Shown here piece by piece: positions 35,215 through 45,420 of a stretch of 64,000 nucleotides of DNA (the stretch's first letter is position 1; each line of letters opens with the position of its first letter). The translations under genes were made by a program, and so were the position numbers. Location of the stretch: assembly GCF_016584665.1 (NCBI RefSeq), contig NZ_BBJB01000003.1, forward strand, positions 1-64,000, given 5' to 3'. The notes under the pieces were generated by a model, which saw nothing but the letters and a program-made list of their open reading frames with translations, was not told where the DNA came from and did not search any database. The stretch comes from Pseudanabaena sp. lw0831. Lineage in GTDB: Bacteria > Cyanobacteriota > Cyanobacteriia > Pseudanabaenales > Pseudanabaenaceae.

Positions 35215-37383
35215 ATGAGAAAATTAATGCGTTGGTCCATCGTGCTTATGCTCAGTGCTACATTAGCAGGAGCTAGCGCCCCACTAATTACCGCTTCTTC
35301 TGACTCAGACATTACGCTGAATGCAAGCTTAGGGAATAACCGAGACAGCAAGTCTTTTGATCCACTTACTTACTCTCCACTCGATCAAAGGCTTGCCAAA
35401 TTAGAAACTCAGGCTAAACAGCAAAGTCCTAATAATACCGATACTGATCGTGTTCGCGCTCGTTTGGTAATTGCGGATATTCATCTCAACAACCGTAAGC
35501 CCCGCGAAGCGATCGCTGCTCTTGATAAATTGGAGACAGAATATCCAATTTTGGCCGACTATGTTTTGCTCAAACGCGCACAAGCTCAAACCCAACTGCG
35601 CGATCTCCAATCGGCAAAAGCAACTTGGGAGCAACTTTTAGCCAAGTTCCCCGATAGTCCTGCATCTGCCGAAGCAATGTTTGCCTTAGGACAAAATCAA
35701 CAGCTTTTACAAAAATTTCCTGCTCATCCGCGATCGCAAGAAATTGTATTGCGCCTACTAGCCCAAGATCCAAATCGAGTTGATTTGATGGCGCATCTGG
35801 CGACTTATTTTAGTGATTCCAAAGAGATTGTCCGGATTTTAAATCGTCTAGTTGCCATTTCACCTTCACTCACATCTGACCAATGGTGGGCGATCGCTGA
35901 GAGCTATTACAATAATTTTGAATTTGGTAGAGCCGCTAATGCCTATACTCGCGCCACCGTCAATCCGATAACCGCATACAATTATGCCCGCAGCCTGCAT
36001 CGTGGCAAACAATTCGACAATGCGATCGCCGCTTACAACCGCGTTGTCCAACAATTTCCGCAAAGCCCGCAAGCCCCTCGCGCTCTAATTCGGATTACGC
36101 AGATTGACTCCCCTGAAGCTGCGATCGCGGTAACTGATCGCATTGTCACTAGCTATCCCGATACCGCAGGCGAAGCCCTAGGGATTAAGGCTGCCATCTT
36201 GCAAGATAAACTGGATAGCCCCAAATCCGCAAGCGACGTTCGTAATTTATTGCTAAGTCGCTATGGCATTAGTAATGATGCTGGTGAATTGCGTTGGCGC
36301 ATTGCCAAAGGTCAAGGGCGTGGCGGACAGATCAAGAATGCGATCGCCACGGTTGACTCATTGATTGCCAATAGTCCTGACAGCGCCTCCGCAGCCGAAG
36401 CGAGCTTTTGGGCAGGTAAATGGGCTAACCAAATTGGTGATAAAGCCAAAGCCAAGAAGTTTTTTGAGTTTACAATCCGTCAACATCCCGATTCCTATTA
36501 CGCATGGAGATCGGCAAGTTCTCTCGGTTGGAATGTGGGAACTTTTACCACAGCGCGTTACACAGCACCTGCGATCGCATTGCCTAGTGCAAGAGCCATT
36601 TTGCCTGCGGGTTCGGCGAAACTACAAGAGCTTTATATTCTCGGTCTAGATCGGGATGCGCGATCGCAATGGGTTACAGAATTGCGTGGCAAGCGGAATC
36701 TGGAGCCAAGGGAAATTTTTACTGATGGCGTGCTCCGTGTCGCCAATCAAGACAACCTGATTGGTATTAAAATTCTAGAAAGCTTGAATTGGATTGATGT
36801 TCCCAATTCTCAAAAAGCCGAAATCGCCCAACTCAAGCAACATCCTGCTTATATACATTCGCTCTATCCCTTTCATTACTGGGATATCATTTCTAACTGG
36901 TCACGGGATCGCAAACTCTCTCCAGCTCTTGTAATTGGTTTGATGCGCCAAGAGTCAAGATTTGAAGCTCAAATTCGTTCACGCTCAGGTGCGATCGGGC
37001 TGATGCAAATTATGCCAGATACAGGCTCATGGATTGCTAGCAAAAAGGGAGTAAATAGCTATAATCTTGATAGACCTGAAGATAATATCAATTTTGGAAC
37101 TTGGTATCTGGACTATACCCACAGCCGTTTTAGTGATAATTCCATGCTTGCTGTTGCTAGCTATAATGCGGGCCCTGGAGCAATAGGTCGATGGGTAGAA
37201 GCAAAGGGACTTGGCGACCCCGATGAGTTTGTGAATAATATTCCCTATGACGAAACTAGAGATTATGTGTCCAAGGTTTTTGGTAACTATTGGAACTATC
37301 TGAGGTTGTATTCTCCTTCAGTACAGCAACAGATTACGGCTTTAGAACAGACTAATAATATCAATGCCTCATCTAAGTTCTAA
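35215..37383 (+). CDS. Soluble lytic murein transglycosylase with TPR-like repeats
   Basis: 722 residues. A signal peptide (about residues 1-23, cut near AGASA) is followed by many TPR-like helical repeats, for example REAIAALDKLETEYPILADY and NAIAAYNRVVQQFPQSPQAP. The C-terminal SLT domain (about 565-690) has LMRQESRFEAQIRSRSGAIG with the catalytic Glu, GLMQIMPDT and VASYNAGPGAIGRW. It cleaves the glycan strands of peptidoglycan in the periplasm. The gene stands alone, and a perfect hairpin follows its stop. Confidence 0.93.
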   Translation: MRKLMRWSIVLMLSATLAGASAPLITASSDSDITLNASLGNNRDSKSFDPLTYSPLDQRLAKLETQAKQQSPNNTDTDRVRARLVIADIHLNNRKPREAIAALDKLETEYPILADYVLLKRAQAQTQLRDLQSAKATWEQLLAKFPDSPASAEAMFALGQNQQLLQKFPAHPRSQEIVLRLLAQDPNRVDLMAHLATYFSDSKEIVRILNRLVAISPSLTSDQWWAIAESYYNNFEFGRAANAYTRATVNPITAYNYARSLHRGKQFDNAIAAYNRVVQQFPQSPQAPRALIRITQIDSPEAAIAVTDRIVTSYPDTAGEALGIKAAILQDKLDSPKSASDVRNLLLSRYGISNDAGELRWRIAKGQGRGGQIKNAIATVDSLIANSPDSASAAEASFWAGKWANQIGDKAKAKKFFEFTIRQHPDSYYAWRSASSLGWNVGTFTTARYTAPAIALPSARAILPAGSAKLQELYILGLDRDARSQWVTELRGKRNLEPREIFTDGVLRVANQDNLIGIKILESLNWIDVPNSQKAEIAQLKQHPAYIHSLYPFHYWDIISNWSRDRKLSPALVIGLMRQESRFEAQIRSRSGAIGLMQIMPDTGSWIASKKGVNSYNLDRPEDNINFGTWYLDYTHSRFSDNSMLAVASYNAGPGAIGRWVEAKGLGDPDEFVNNIPYDETRDYVSKVFGNYWNYLRLYSPSVQQQITALEQTNNINASSKF

Positions 37384-37387
37384 AACT

Positions 37388-37442
37388 AAAGCCCAAAAAG
37401 GCAAAGTGCCCGCTAAGCGGGCACTTTGCCTTTTTGGGCTTT
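37388..37442 (+). terminator. Perfect 26-bp hairpin after the transglycosylase gene
   Basis: 37388-37413 pairs perfectly with 37417-37442 around TAA. The tip is GTGCCCGC/GCGGGCAC and the outer arm AAAGCCCAAAAAGGC, with T-rich bases on the 3' side. A strong intrinsic terminator is likely. Confidence 0.8.
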
Positions 37443-37449
37443 AAGCTTT

Positions 37450-37540
37450 TTACAGCGCTTTGCGCTCAAACCCAAACCAAGAGATTTTTTGAAAGTGTTG
37501 CAAAGCAACACCTTCAAAAAATCTCTTGGTTTGGGCGGTA
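37450..37540. repeat. Nested palindrome, family B, copy 2
   Basis: It starts with TTACAGCGCTTTGCGCTCAA, as in the copy at 46771. A 31-bp stem (37471-37501 with 37505-37535, one mismatch, loop AAA) forms the core. The right terminus is degraded. Confidence 0.8.
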
Positions 37541-37547
37541 ATTGCTC

Positions 37548-37593
37548 TAAGAAATAAAAAAGCCTCGCAATGCGAGGCTTTTTTTATTTCTTA
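37548..37593. terminator. Bidirectional terminator overlapping the efflux adaptor stop
   Basis: TAAGAAATAAAAAAGCCTCG pairs with its near-complement up to 37593 (AGCCTCGCA/TGCGAGGCT tip, seven Ts after the stem). It overlaps the stop of the minus-strand adaptor gene and has A/T runs on both sides. Confidence 0.85.
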
Positions 37594-38855
37594 GGAGCAT
37601 CAGGTAATGGCGCGATCGGCGCTCCATTCCGTAATTGGAGAATACCTGCAACGACAATCTGATCTTTGGGATTTAAACCTTCTAATACCTCTTGTTTATT
37701 GCCAGAGATTTTCCCAAGCTTAACTGGTTTTTGATTAGCAATTAGAGATTTTCCATCGGTTGGACTAGGCTCTGCAACGAAGATAAAATCTTGCCCTCCA
37801 AGACGGGAAATTGCCGAAGTTGGCACTAGTACACCAGCACGGGAAGCCCAAATTAATCGCGCTCTCACAAACTGATTAGCTTTTAGTTGATTAGTTCCAT
37901 TATTGAAATTAGCTTTTACCAAAACCGATTGGCTTTGAGGATTGATATTCGGGGAAATAAAAGCGACATTACCTTTGACTAGGGGCTTATCCTGAGCATC
38001 TAACAACTCCACAGGCATTCCAATCTTTAATCGTGGTGCGTTCTCAATGGGGACCGAAATCTGAACTTCTAATACTTGATTTTGAGTTACGGTCGTTAGT
38101 TGTGTCGTGCTATTAACATTATCACCAACTTTAATGGGAATATCGCCAACAATACCCGCGAAAGGAGCTGTTACCGTATAAAAATCTAGCTGCACTTCTT
38201 CCTGCACAGCACCAGCTCGATTTTCTTCGATTCTAGTAGCGGCGCTATTAATACTTGCTTGCTGAGCATTAATCTGAGCATCAATTTGACCTAGCTCGGC
38301 TCTGGCATTTCTCAAATTATTAGAAACTTCATCGAGTTTTTGCCTAGCGGTTGCACCCTGTGATGTTAAATCAGCATAGCGCTTGTACTCTTTTTCATTA
38401 AAATCAACGCTAGATAAAGTTGATTCTTTGCGAGCACGTAACTGGATAAGCGTAGCTCTAGCACTTTCAAAATCTGCCTGTGAAGTTGCCACGGCTGCCA
38501 CCGATCGCTGCACGACTGCTTGTTGTTTGGTAGGATCTATTCGTAAAATTGCCGCACCTGCTTCTACGCGATCGCCTGCCTTGACATAGATCTCCTGAAC
38601 ATAGCCATCAACTCGTGGTTGCAGAGTCACTGACTGGCGCGATTGCAAATTGGCGACATAATCGGAACTATCTGTGACTGTGCCTGATTCTACAGAAGCG
38701 ATCGGTACAGGAACAGCTCCAAATTCGCTACCTTTAGGAGCATTTGCAGAGCAAGAAACCAACAAAGTAACGATTACAGCAACTAAGCCCTTGCTCAATG
38801 ATTTATCTAATCGGTTATTCGACAATTGCTGTCTTCGGACTTTATGTTTAATCAT
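37584..38855 (-). CDS. RND efflux periplasmic adaptor lipoprotein (HlyD/AcrA family)
   Basis: 423 residues from ATG 38855; an upstream TTG at 38867 is unlikely. A lipoprotein signal ends in LLVSC (lipid-bearing Cys35). The barrel-sandwich halves are SRQSVTLQPRVDGYVQEIYV and FYTVTAPFAGIVGDIPIKVG, flanking a long coiled-coil hairpin. A beta-barrel and a membrane-proximal domain follow (VLVPTSAISRLGGQDFIFV). It links an inner-membrane RND pump to an outer-membrane channel. No pump gene is adjacent. The nearest RND pump in the window, at 59459, is of the metal type and probably unrelated. Confidence 0.9.
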   Translation of the reverse strand: MIKHKVRRQQLSNNRLDKSLSKGLVAVIVTLLVSCSANAPKGSEFGAVPVPIASVESGTVTDSSDYVANLQSRQSVTLQPRVDGYVQEIYVKAGDRVEAGAAILRIDPTKQQAVVQRSVAAVATSQADFESARATLIQLRARKESTLSSVDFNEKEYKRYADLTSQGATARQKLDEVSNNLRNARAELGQIDAQINAQQASINSAATRIEENRAGAVQEEVQLDFYTVTAPFAGIVGDIPIKVGDNVNSTTQLTTVTQNQVLEVQISVPIENAPRLKIGMPVELLDAQDKPLVKGNVAFISPNINPQSQSVLVKANFNNGTNQLKANQFVRARLIWASRAGVLVPTSAISRLGGQDFIFVAEPSPTDGKSLIANQKPVKLGKISGNKQEVLEGLNPKDQIVVAGILQLRNGAPIAPLPDAPKK

Positions 38856-38895
38856 GAATATTGGCAAATTCTCGCTGACGTATCGGTTCTCTTTG

Positions 38896-39009
38896 CATCT
38901 AAGTAGCTAGGCATAATTAAAAACCCAGAGCCGAAATATGTACCGCCCCGCTACGCGGGCGGTACATATTTTGGGGTTTTATATTTAATTGTGCCTAGCT
39001 ACTTAGATG
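38896..39009. repeat. Nested palindrome, family A, well-preserved copy
   Basis: The termini CATCTAAGTAGCTAGGCA and its near-perfect complement TGCCTAGCTACTTAGATG enclose AATTAAAAACCC/GGGGTTTTATATTTAATT. The inner hairpin is AAATATGTACCGCC-CGC-TAC-GCGGGCGGTACATATTT, with one bulged C. Total length is 114 bp. It lies upstream of the efflux adaptor gene. Confidence 0.85.
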
Positions 39010-39060
39010 ATAAACAACATTGATCATCACTAAATCACCCTGTAGGAGCTATTTTCCTTC

Positions 39061-39097
39061 AAACATAAAGGTGGCGCAAAGCGCCACCTTTATGTTT
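39061..39097. terminator. chlG terminator hairpin
   Basis: AAACATAAAGGTGGCGC (39061-39077) pairs perfectly with 39081-39097 around AAA and touches the chlG stop codon. On the minus strand it has an A/T-rich outer stem, as expected for a terminator. Confidence 0.75.
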
Positions 39098-40083
39098 TAG
39101 ATACCCGCATGTCCCATGGCGATACCTGCAACTAGCATCCCAATTACAAGGAATGGTTGAGCGCTGGCTTGATATTTCACATCATTCTTGAGCGGATCGC
39201 GCAGGAAGTACATGTCTTGGAAAGTAATCTGCGGAATTACTAACAGCACAATCAAACTGGCTAATAGTTGTTCGCCAACAGTAACTAAATAAATGGCAAT
39301 CCCAATTTGGAAAACATCGATCGCAGTTGCCGATATCAACGCCGCCTTCTGCACACCAAAAATCACTGGCAAAGATTTCAATCCTAACTCGCGATCGCCT
39401 TCAACGCTTTTGAAGTCATTGACGACAGCGATACCTAAACCCGCAAGGCTATAGAAAAGGGTGACTGCTACAACTGTCCAGTTGAGGGTTCCATAGAGTG
39501 CATGACCAGCCCACCAAGGCAAAGCGATATAACTTGCGCCGAGGGCATAGTTACCGAGCCATCCATTCTGCTTGAGCTTTAAAGGTGGCGCAGAATAGAT
39601 GTAGGCAACAAATGAACCACCAAGCGCTAATTTTGTCATGATAAAGTCTGCATGACCAGCGGTGACATCGAGGATAGCCGCTACAGCAATGCCCGACAGC
39701 CACAAAATCCAAATCTGCGCAATGACTTGCTTGAGGGAAATTGCTCCCGATGGAATCGGACGATATGGCTCGTTAATTGCGTCAATTTCGCGATCGTAGT
39801 AATCGTTAATCGTCTGGGTATAGCCCGTCAGTAGGGGCCCTGACATGAGCATACAAAGTAGCGATCGAAATACATTTTCAATCGACCATGTAAAATCACC
39901 AGAGGATGCCGCGCCGCAGAGTACGCCCCACATCAGGGGTATCCATGTAATCGGTTTCATCAGTTGCAGGCGGATCTTCCAGATTGAAGCTCCTTGTACG
40001 TCCGCACCTTTCATTCCGAGCATTTGGCGGGTACGGGCTTCGCGAGACTCGCTCGCTGGTACGTCAGGGGTTGGAGACGACAT
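39097..40083 (-). CDS. chlG: Chlorophyll synthase (prenyl transfer to chlorophyllide a)
   Basis: 328 residues with about eight membrane helices. The UbiA-family prenyl-diphosphate site is NDYYDREIDAINEPYRPIPS, and the second Asp-rich loop is NDFKSVEGDRELGLKSLP. WIPLMWGVLCGAASSG is typical of ChlG. It attaches the geranylgeranyl or phytyl tail in the last step of chlorophyll a synthesis, in the thylakoid or plasma membrane. The ATG at 40083 gives the usual 30-residue polar N terminus. Confidence 0.97.
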   Translation of the reverse strand: MSSPTPDVPASESREARTRQMLGMKGADVQGASIWKIRLQLMKPITWIPLMWGVLCGAASSGDFTWSIENVFRSLLCMLMSGPLLTGYTQTINDYYDREIDAINEPYRPIPSGAISLKQVIAQIWILWLSGIAVAAILDVTAGHADFIMTKLALGGSFVAYIYSAPPLKLKQNGWLGNYALGASYIALPWWAGHALYGTLNWTVVAVTLFYSLAGLGIAVVNDFKSVEGDRELGLKSLPVIFGVQKAALISATAIDVFQIGIAIYLVTVGEQLLASLIVLLVIPQITFQDMYFLRDPLKNDVKYQASAQPFLVIGMLVAGIAMGHAGI

Positions 40084-40143
40084 ATTTACAAAAATTTATA
40101 GACTTGCGGTTGATTATAGCCCGTAGTAATACTTTGGCGATCG

Positions 40144-40773
40144 CTATAACTTTGATTTCAAGTACCAAATGGCAATCTGGCAATACTCACTGTAGTAAAC
40201 ATTTACATCTTTATCACTCAACTCATTGATAACTTTTTGTCGGATATTTTTAGTCCAAGTTTTATCTGGAAATTTTTTCCGAAGTTGCTCAAGCACAACA
40301 TCAAGTGCAACTTTTCGATTCTTTTTTAGGAAATCCAGATTTAAGTTTAAAGTCTCATTCAAATCGTGATTGACTGATACATCATCGGAATAAATCTTAC
40401 CGTCAGGACGATATTTGACTAAGTTTTCACAATTTTTATCACCTTCGATTGGATTGATCGTAATTTCACGATCTCCTTTTCTTGTATCACAATGTTGGTT
40501 TTGAGGACGCGCCCCTTGATTCCCCATGCAAGCACCCAGCAAATTTCTGTAGTCGAGTTGTCGAGATTTATATTGGGTTTGTGATTGCCAATGTTCTATC
40601 TTCATCTCATCTAAATTGATACGGCTCATACAGTAGCAACAAATATATCCTTGCTCTTTTAGTAAAGATTCTCTGAGTTTATCTTTGTCAGGATAGTTGT
40701 CATAGTTAGCATTAGACTGTAATCGATGTTCTACAAGGGATCTAGGCTCTGATTGTTTAATGATCTTTTTCAT
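40144..40773 (-). CDS. ptuB: HNH endonuclease of the PtuB/TIGR02646 type (Septu)
   Basis: 209 residues. Zinc and HNH features are GYICCYCMSRINLDEMKIEH, a conserved NLLGACMGNQG and QHCDTRKGD. This matches the TIGR02646 family that includes PtuB, the nuclease of Septu anti-phage systems and of some retrons. It is the second gene of a pair with an AAA ATPase and overlaps it by 4 nt, the usual Septu order. Activity against phage is inferred. Confidence 0.82.
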   Translation of the reverse strand: MKKIIKQSEPRSLVEHRLQSNANYDNYPDKDKLRESLLKEQGYICCYCMSRINLDEMKIEHWQSQTQYKSRQLDYRNLLGACMGNQGARPQNQHCDTRKGDREITINPIEGDKNCENLVKYRPDGKIYSDDVSVNHDLNETLNLNLDFLKKNRKVALDVVLEQLRKKFPDKTWTKNIRQKVINELSDKDVNVYYSEYCQIAIWYLKSKL

Positions 40774-42089
40774 TTCACCTTAGACTGAAAACTAATCAGT
40801 GTATTTGCCTTAACAATCTCCGAGTCATTGTGACCTAGTAAATCAGATAGTTCGTGCAGTAATATTTTGGCTTCTTCGATTTGCCCATCATCAATTTTAT
40901 ATAGGCATTCGGTTAGTTTGTTTTGAATTTCTATAGGTCTTTCAGTGACTCCCATTAATTCTGATAGAATAGAATTACTATCACGCCCAAAGGTATAGGC
41001 ATCGGCAGGATACACTTGGAAATCTTCAACAATGAATACGTTTTCTTTTTTAACGTTGCTAAGAACCTGAGGTGAGTGAGTTGTAACAATAAACTGACAG
41101 TTTGGAAAAGTACTTGTAAGACGTGGAATAATATCACGCTGCCATTGAGGATGCAAATGCAATTCTATTTCATCAATTAGAACAATCCCTTCACCTTCTA
41201 ATGCATTTTTTGTATGATCTGGATTAGCGATCGCCAATCTTCTCGCAATATCCGCAACCATTACCAGCAAGTTTTTCTCACCATCAGAAAGCTGATTAAG
41301 CACTAACTCATGATCTTGTTTTTTAAGGACAATCTGCATACGCGATCGCTTAACTTTGAGATCTGTATAATCAGGTAATATTGATAAAATTGCTTGTCTC
41401 ACAAAGTTTAATTGATAGTCTTGATAATTCAAATCACCATCTAATTTAAGCTCTTGTTCTAAATCTTCATTGTGTTTAAACCATGCAAAAAATGTGTGGA
41501 AATCAATTTTATACTGATTGGTAGCATCTGTATAACAATGAAGTTGAGATGGCTTAGCTCTATTCGGAGACCAAGGATCGCTTCCAGATAAACTATAATG
41601 TGTAACTGATCTTTTGGTAGAATAACAAACTACAATCGGAATGCTTCGGTTTGATTTACTATCTACTTGAGCATGAATAAATTTTTTGAAATTTTCTGCA
41701 TCATCAAATTTGCTAAGTTCAAAATTACGCCTAGGTTCTTCGCTACTTGAAGGATATCCAAAAAAGTATAGTAGTTGAAGATTTCTAGAAAATTGTTGCT
41801 TTAAATCTGAAGATGAGACTGTTAACTCATTTATGGTTTCCCGACACTCGTTAGAAATATCAATTTCTGCAAAACTGGGATTCGAGTCATATAAAGAATC
41901 TCCTTTGCCATTTCTTTGAACTATAAGAACTTGACGCACTAATTCAAATAACAAGTTATCCAGACAATCAATAATGCTAGATTTACCAGAACCGTTCACG
42001 CCTATAAAAACAGCAAGATTTGATGGAAAATCTATGGTGACATCTTTGAAGCCTCTGAAGTTTTGCATCCGCAACTTTTCTATATGCAT
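40770..42089 (-). CDS. ptuA: AAA ATPase of the PtuA (Septu) type
   Basis: 439 residues, RecF/SMC-like: EKLRMQNFRGFKDVTIDFPS, Walker A GVNGSGKSS, signature QLSDGEKNLLVMVADIARRL, Walker B GIVLIDEIELHLHPQ and switch IVTTHSPQVLSN. The pairing with a TIGR02646 HNH protein identifies it as PtuA. HIP1 sites are present inside the gene, so the transfer is not very recent, unlike the retron region. Confidence 0.85.
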   Translation of the reverse strand: MHIEKLRMQNFRGFKDVTIDFPSNLAVFIGVNGSGKSSIIDCLDNLLFELVRQVLIVQRNGKGDSLYDSNPSFAEIDISNECRETINELTVSSSDLKQQFSRNLQLLYFFGYPSSSEEPRRNFELSKFDDAENFKKFIHAQVDSKSNRSIPIVVCYSTKRSVTHYSLSGSDPWSPNRAKPSQLHCYTDATNQYKIDFHTFFAWFKHNEDLEQELKLDGDLNYQDYQLNFVRQAILSILPDYTDLKVKRSRMQIVLKKQDHELVLNQLSDGEKNLLVMVADIARRLAIANPDHTKNALEGEGIVLIDEIELHLHPQWQRDIIPRLTSTFPNCQFIVTTHSPQVLSNVKKENVFIVEDFQVYPADAYTFGRDSNSILSELMGVTERPIEIQNKLTECLYKIDDGQIEEAKILLHELSDLLGHNDSEIVKANTLISFQSKVK

Positions 42090-42173
42090 AGCTGCTTTAC
42101 ACCAATAAGCTCAATTTTCTATTTATTGTAGCGATATCTGAGAAAAATTAGACTAAGTCACCTGAGAACAATC

Positions 42174-42675
42174 ATGAGCGATATTTTTAATGGAGAATTA
42201 ACTGACAAGGAGAATTTAGGTGCTTTACATGGATATACTTGTAGCCTTCTCGTTATGGCTCTGATGAATTACATCTTACCTAGAGAACTGGGAATTATTC
42301 TCGACTCTAGTACAGCTTTCACGATGAAAAATGGTAACAAGCGATCGCCTGATATTTCCTTTGCCTCTAGAGACAAATTAAAAGGCTTGACCGAATTACC
42401 TGATGGCTTTTTAGATGGCTCACCCGACTTAGCGATCGAGGTTCTCTCCCCTAACAACACGATCGCTGAAATCGATCAAAAAATTGTGGAATATTTCGAG
42501 AATGGCTCAAGATTAGTTTGGGTGATCAATCTAAAATTACGTTATGTCCTAGTCTATCGCTCAGCCCTAGAACCCGATCGCTTACTCAAGCAGTCTGACT
42601 CTCTAAGATGGTGAAGATGTGATTTCTGGCTTTACAATGCCGTTGTCTGAACTATTTCAAAAGATATCATTTTGA
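42174..42675 (+). pseudogene. Uma2-family (DUF820) nuclease with a one-base frameshift
   Basis: The frame from ATG 42174 gives 146 residues with Uma2 features: NGNKRSPDISFASRDKL, PDLAIEVLSPNNT and VEYFENGSRLVWVIN (PD-(D/E)xK fold). It stops at 42614. The missing family C terminus (DGEDVISGFTMPLSELF) is found in the next frame from 42607 and ends at TGA 42673-42675. Deleting one A from CTAAG at 42603-42607 restores an intact 166-residue protein. It may be a real mutation or a sequence error. Uma2 proteins are numerous in cyanobacteria and their role is unknown. Confidence 0.85.
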
Positions 42676-42688
42676 ATAACGAGTGAAG

Positions 42689-43201
42689 CTAACTATTGGA
42701 ATAAGTAAGCTGTACTAACCCTGTATCAAAAGTCTGGCAATGCTCCAACTTTAGAGACAAAGTTGGAAGAGGCGGCTGGAACAACACGATACCTTCGCCT
42801 AAAATTATGGGATGGATCGACAGAATCAATTTATCGACAAGATTATTTTCTAAACAGGTTTTAGCGATCGCGGCTCCCCCGACTAGCCAAATATCTTTGC
42901 CATTTTGTAATTTTAAATTTTTAACAAAGCTAACCAGATCGCCAGCAACAAAATTCACATTTTCATCGTGATCGCGTCGCATAGTCCGTGAAAACACAAA
43001 ACCTTGCTTGCCAGCATAAGGATATTCCCCAAAGGTTAGAATCTGCTCGTAGGTAATGCGCCCTATCAAAAGGCGATCGATCGACGCGAAAAAATCGGTA
43101 TAGCCATAGTCTTGATCGGTAAATAGCCAGTCAACCGCTCCAGAAGTACGCGCTAAATAGCCATCTAGACTCGACGCAATATATAAAATCAATTGACCCA
43201 T
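42689..43201 (-). CDS. Dihydrofolate reductase/RibD C-terminal-family protein
   Basis: 170 residues from ATG 43201 (MGQLILYIASSLDGYLA); an in-frame start 27 nt upstream is not needed. RLLIGRITYEQIL, KDIWLVGGAAIAKTCLENNL and LSIHPIILGEGIVLF are typical of the YyaP/YwjB and RibD C-terminal reductase family, which binds NADPH. The substrate is unknown. It is convergent with the broken Uma2 gene. Confidence 0.85.
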   Translation of the reverse strand: MGQLILYIASSLDGYLARTSGAVDWLFTDQDYGYTDFFASIDRLLIGRITYEQILTFGEYPYAGKQGFVFSRTMRRDHDENVNFVAGDLVSFVKNLKLQNGKDIWLVGGAAIAKTCLENNLVDKLILSIHPIILGEGIVLFQPPLPTLSLKLEHCQTFDTGLVQLTYSNS

Positions 43202-43227
43202 AGCAGAAAATCTAAGCCTTTTCAGCA

Positions 43228-43310
43228 CAGCAATTCACATTATGAAGCCAATTTTTGGGTTTGCTGCGCCTTCGGCGCAGCAAACCCAATTTTTATAATG
43301 AGAATTGCTG
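43228..43310. repeat. Nested palindrome, family C, complete copy
   Basis: The termini CAGCAATTCACAT (43228-43240) and ATGAGAATTGCTG (43298-43310) bound a stem GGGTTTGCTGCGCC/GGCGCAGCAAACCC with a UUCG-type tip. It lies upstream of both the DHFR-like gene and atpD. The rest of the gap before atpD (43311-43512) shows no further feature that I can name. It should hold the atpD promoter. Confidence 0.85.
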
Positions 43311-43503
43311 TTTTCAGGAAACCAACGATCTTTAGAGCCCCATTAAATGATATTTTGAGAAGCGGTTAGCTTTATATCTGAGTGTAAAAAAGTTAAACTC
43401 ATTAGAGTTTGATCTTTATGATGTATTGCATTTTCTTGCATATATCTTCTTGCACGTCATTTCATTGCAAATTTTTTAGATTCTGAGTTAGAGGCTGGAG
43501 TAA

Positions 43504-44946
<1,443 letters not shown>

Positions 44947-44949
44947 ATC

Positions 44950-45354
44950 ATGACCCTAACTGTAAAAGTAATTGCCCCAGATCAAACGATTCTGGATACT
45001 GTCGCAGAGGAAGTGATTTTACCTAGTTCTTCAGGGCAATTGGGTATTTTGACTGGTCACGCCCCTCTGATTTCGGCGCTGGAAACTGGCGTGTTACGTT
45101 TTCGTAAGGATAAGGCTTGGGCTGCGATTGCTCTTACGGGTGGTTTTGCTGAAGTTGAAGAAAACGAAGTAACCGTTTTGGTTCGTAGTGGCGAATTAGG
45201 CAGCACGATCAATGCTGAAGAAGCGCGGAAGAAACTTGCAGATGCTGAGCAAGCTTTGGCTGGTATTAAGGCTGAAGATAAGCAAGGCAAAATTCGAGCT
45301 GAGCAAAGTCTAAGTCTTGCTCGCGCTAGAGTGCAAGCAACTACTCCTATCTAA
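44950..45354 (+). CDS. atpC: ATP synthase F1 epsilon subunit
   Basis: 134 residues. The N-terminal beta sandwich (SSSGQLGILTGHAPLISAL) and C-terminal two-helix inhibitory domain (INAEEARKKLADAEQALAG) are intact. It rotates with gamma and restrains ATP hydrolysis. It starts 3 nt after atpD, and two strong hairpins follow its stop. Confidence 0.97.
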   Translation: MTLTVKVIAPDQTILDTVAEEVILPSSSGQLGILTGHAPLISALETGVLRFRKDKAWAAIALTGGFAEVEENEVTVLVRSGELGSTINAEEARKKLADAEQALAGIKAEDKQGKIRAEQSLSLARARVQATTPI

Positions 45355-45356
45355 AT

Positions 45357-45381
45357 AAGGTTTTCGCTTTGCGAAAACCTT
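45357..45381 (+). terminator. First terminator hairpin after atpC
   Basis: AAGGTTTTCGC pairs with GCGAAAACCTT around TTT, directly after the atpC stop. Confidence 0.7.
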
Positions 45382-45420
45382 ATAAAAAAAGCACTCACCA
45401 AAGGTGAGTGCTTTTTTTAT
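45382..45420. terminator. Bidirectional terminator between atpC and the sigma factor gene
   Basis: A perfect 18-bp stem (45382-45399 with 45403-45420, loop AAA) flanked by A7 and T7 runs. It is a textbook intrinsic terminator for both convergent genes and overlaps the sigma factor stop. Confidence 0.9.
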
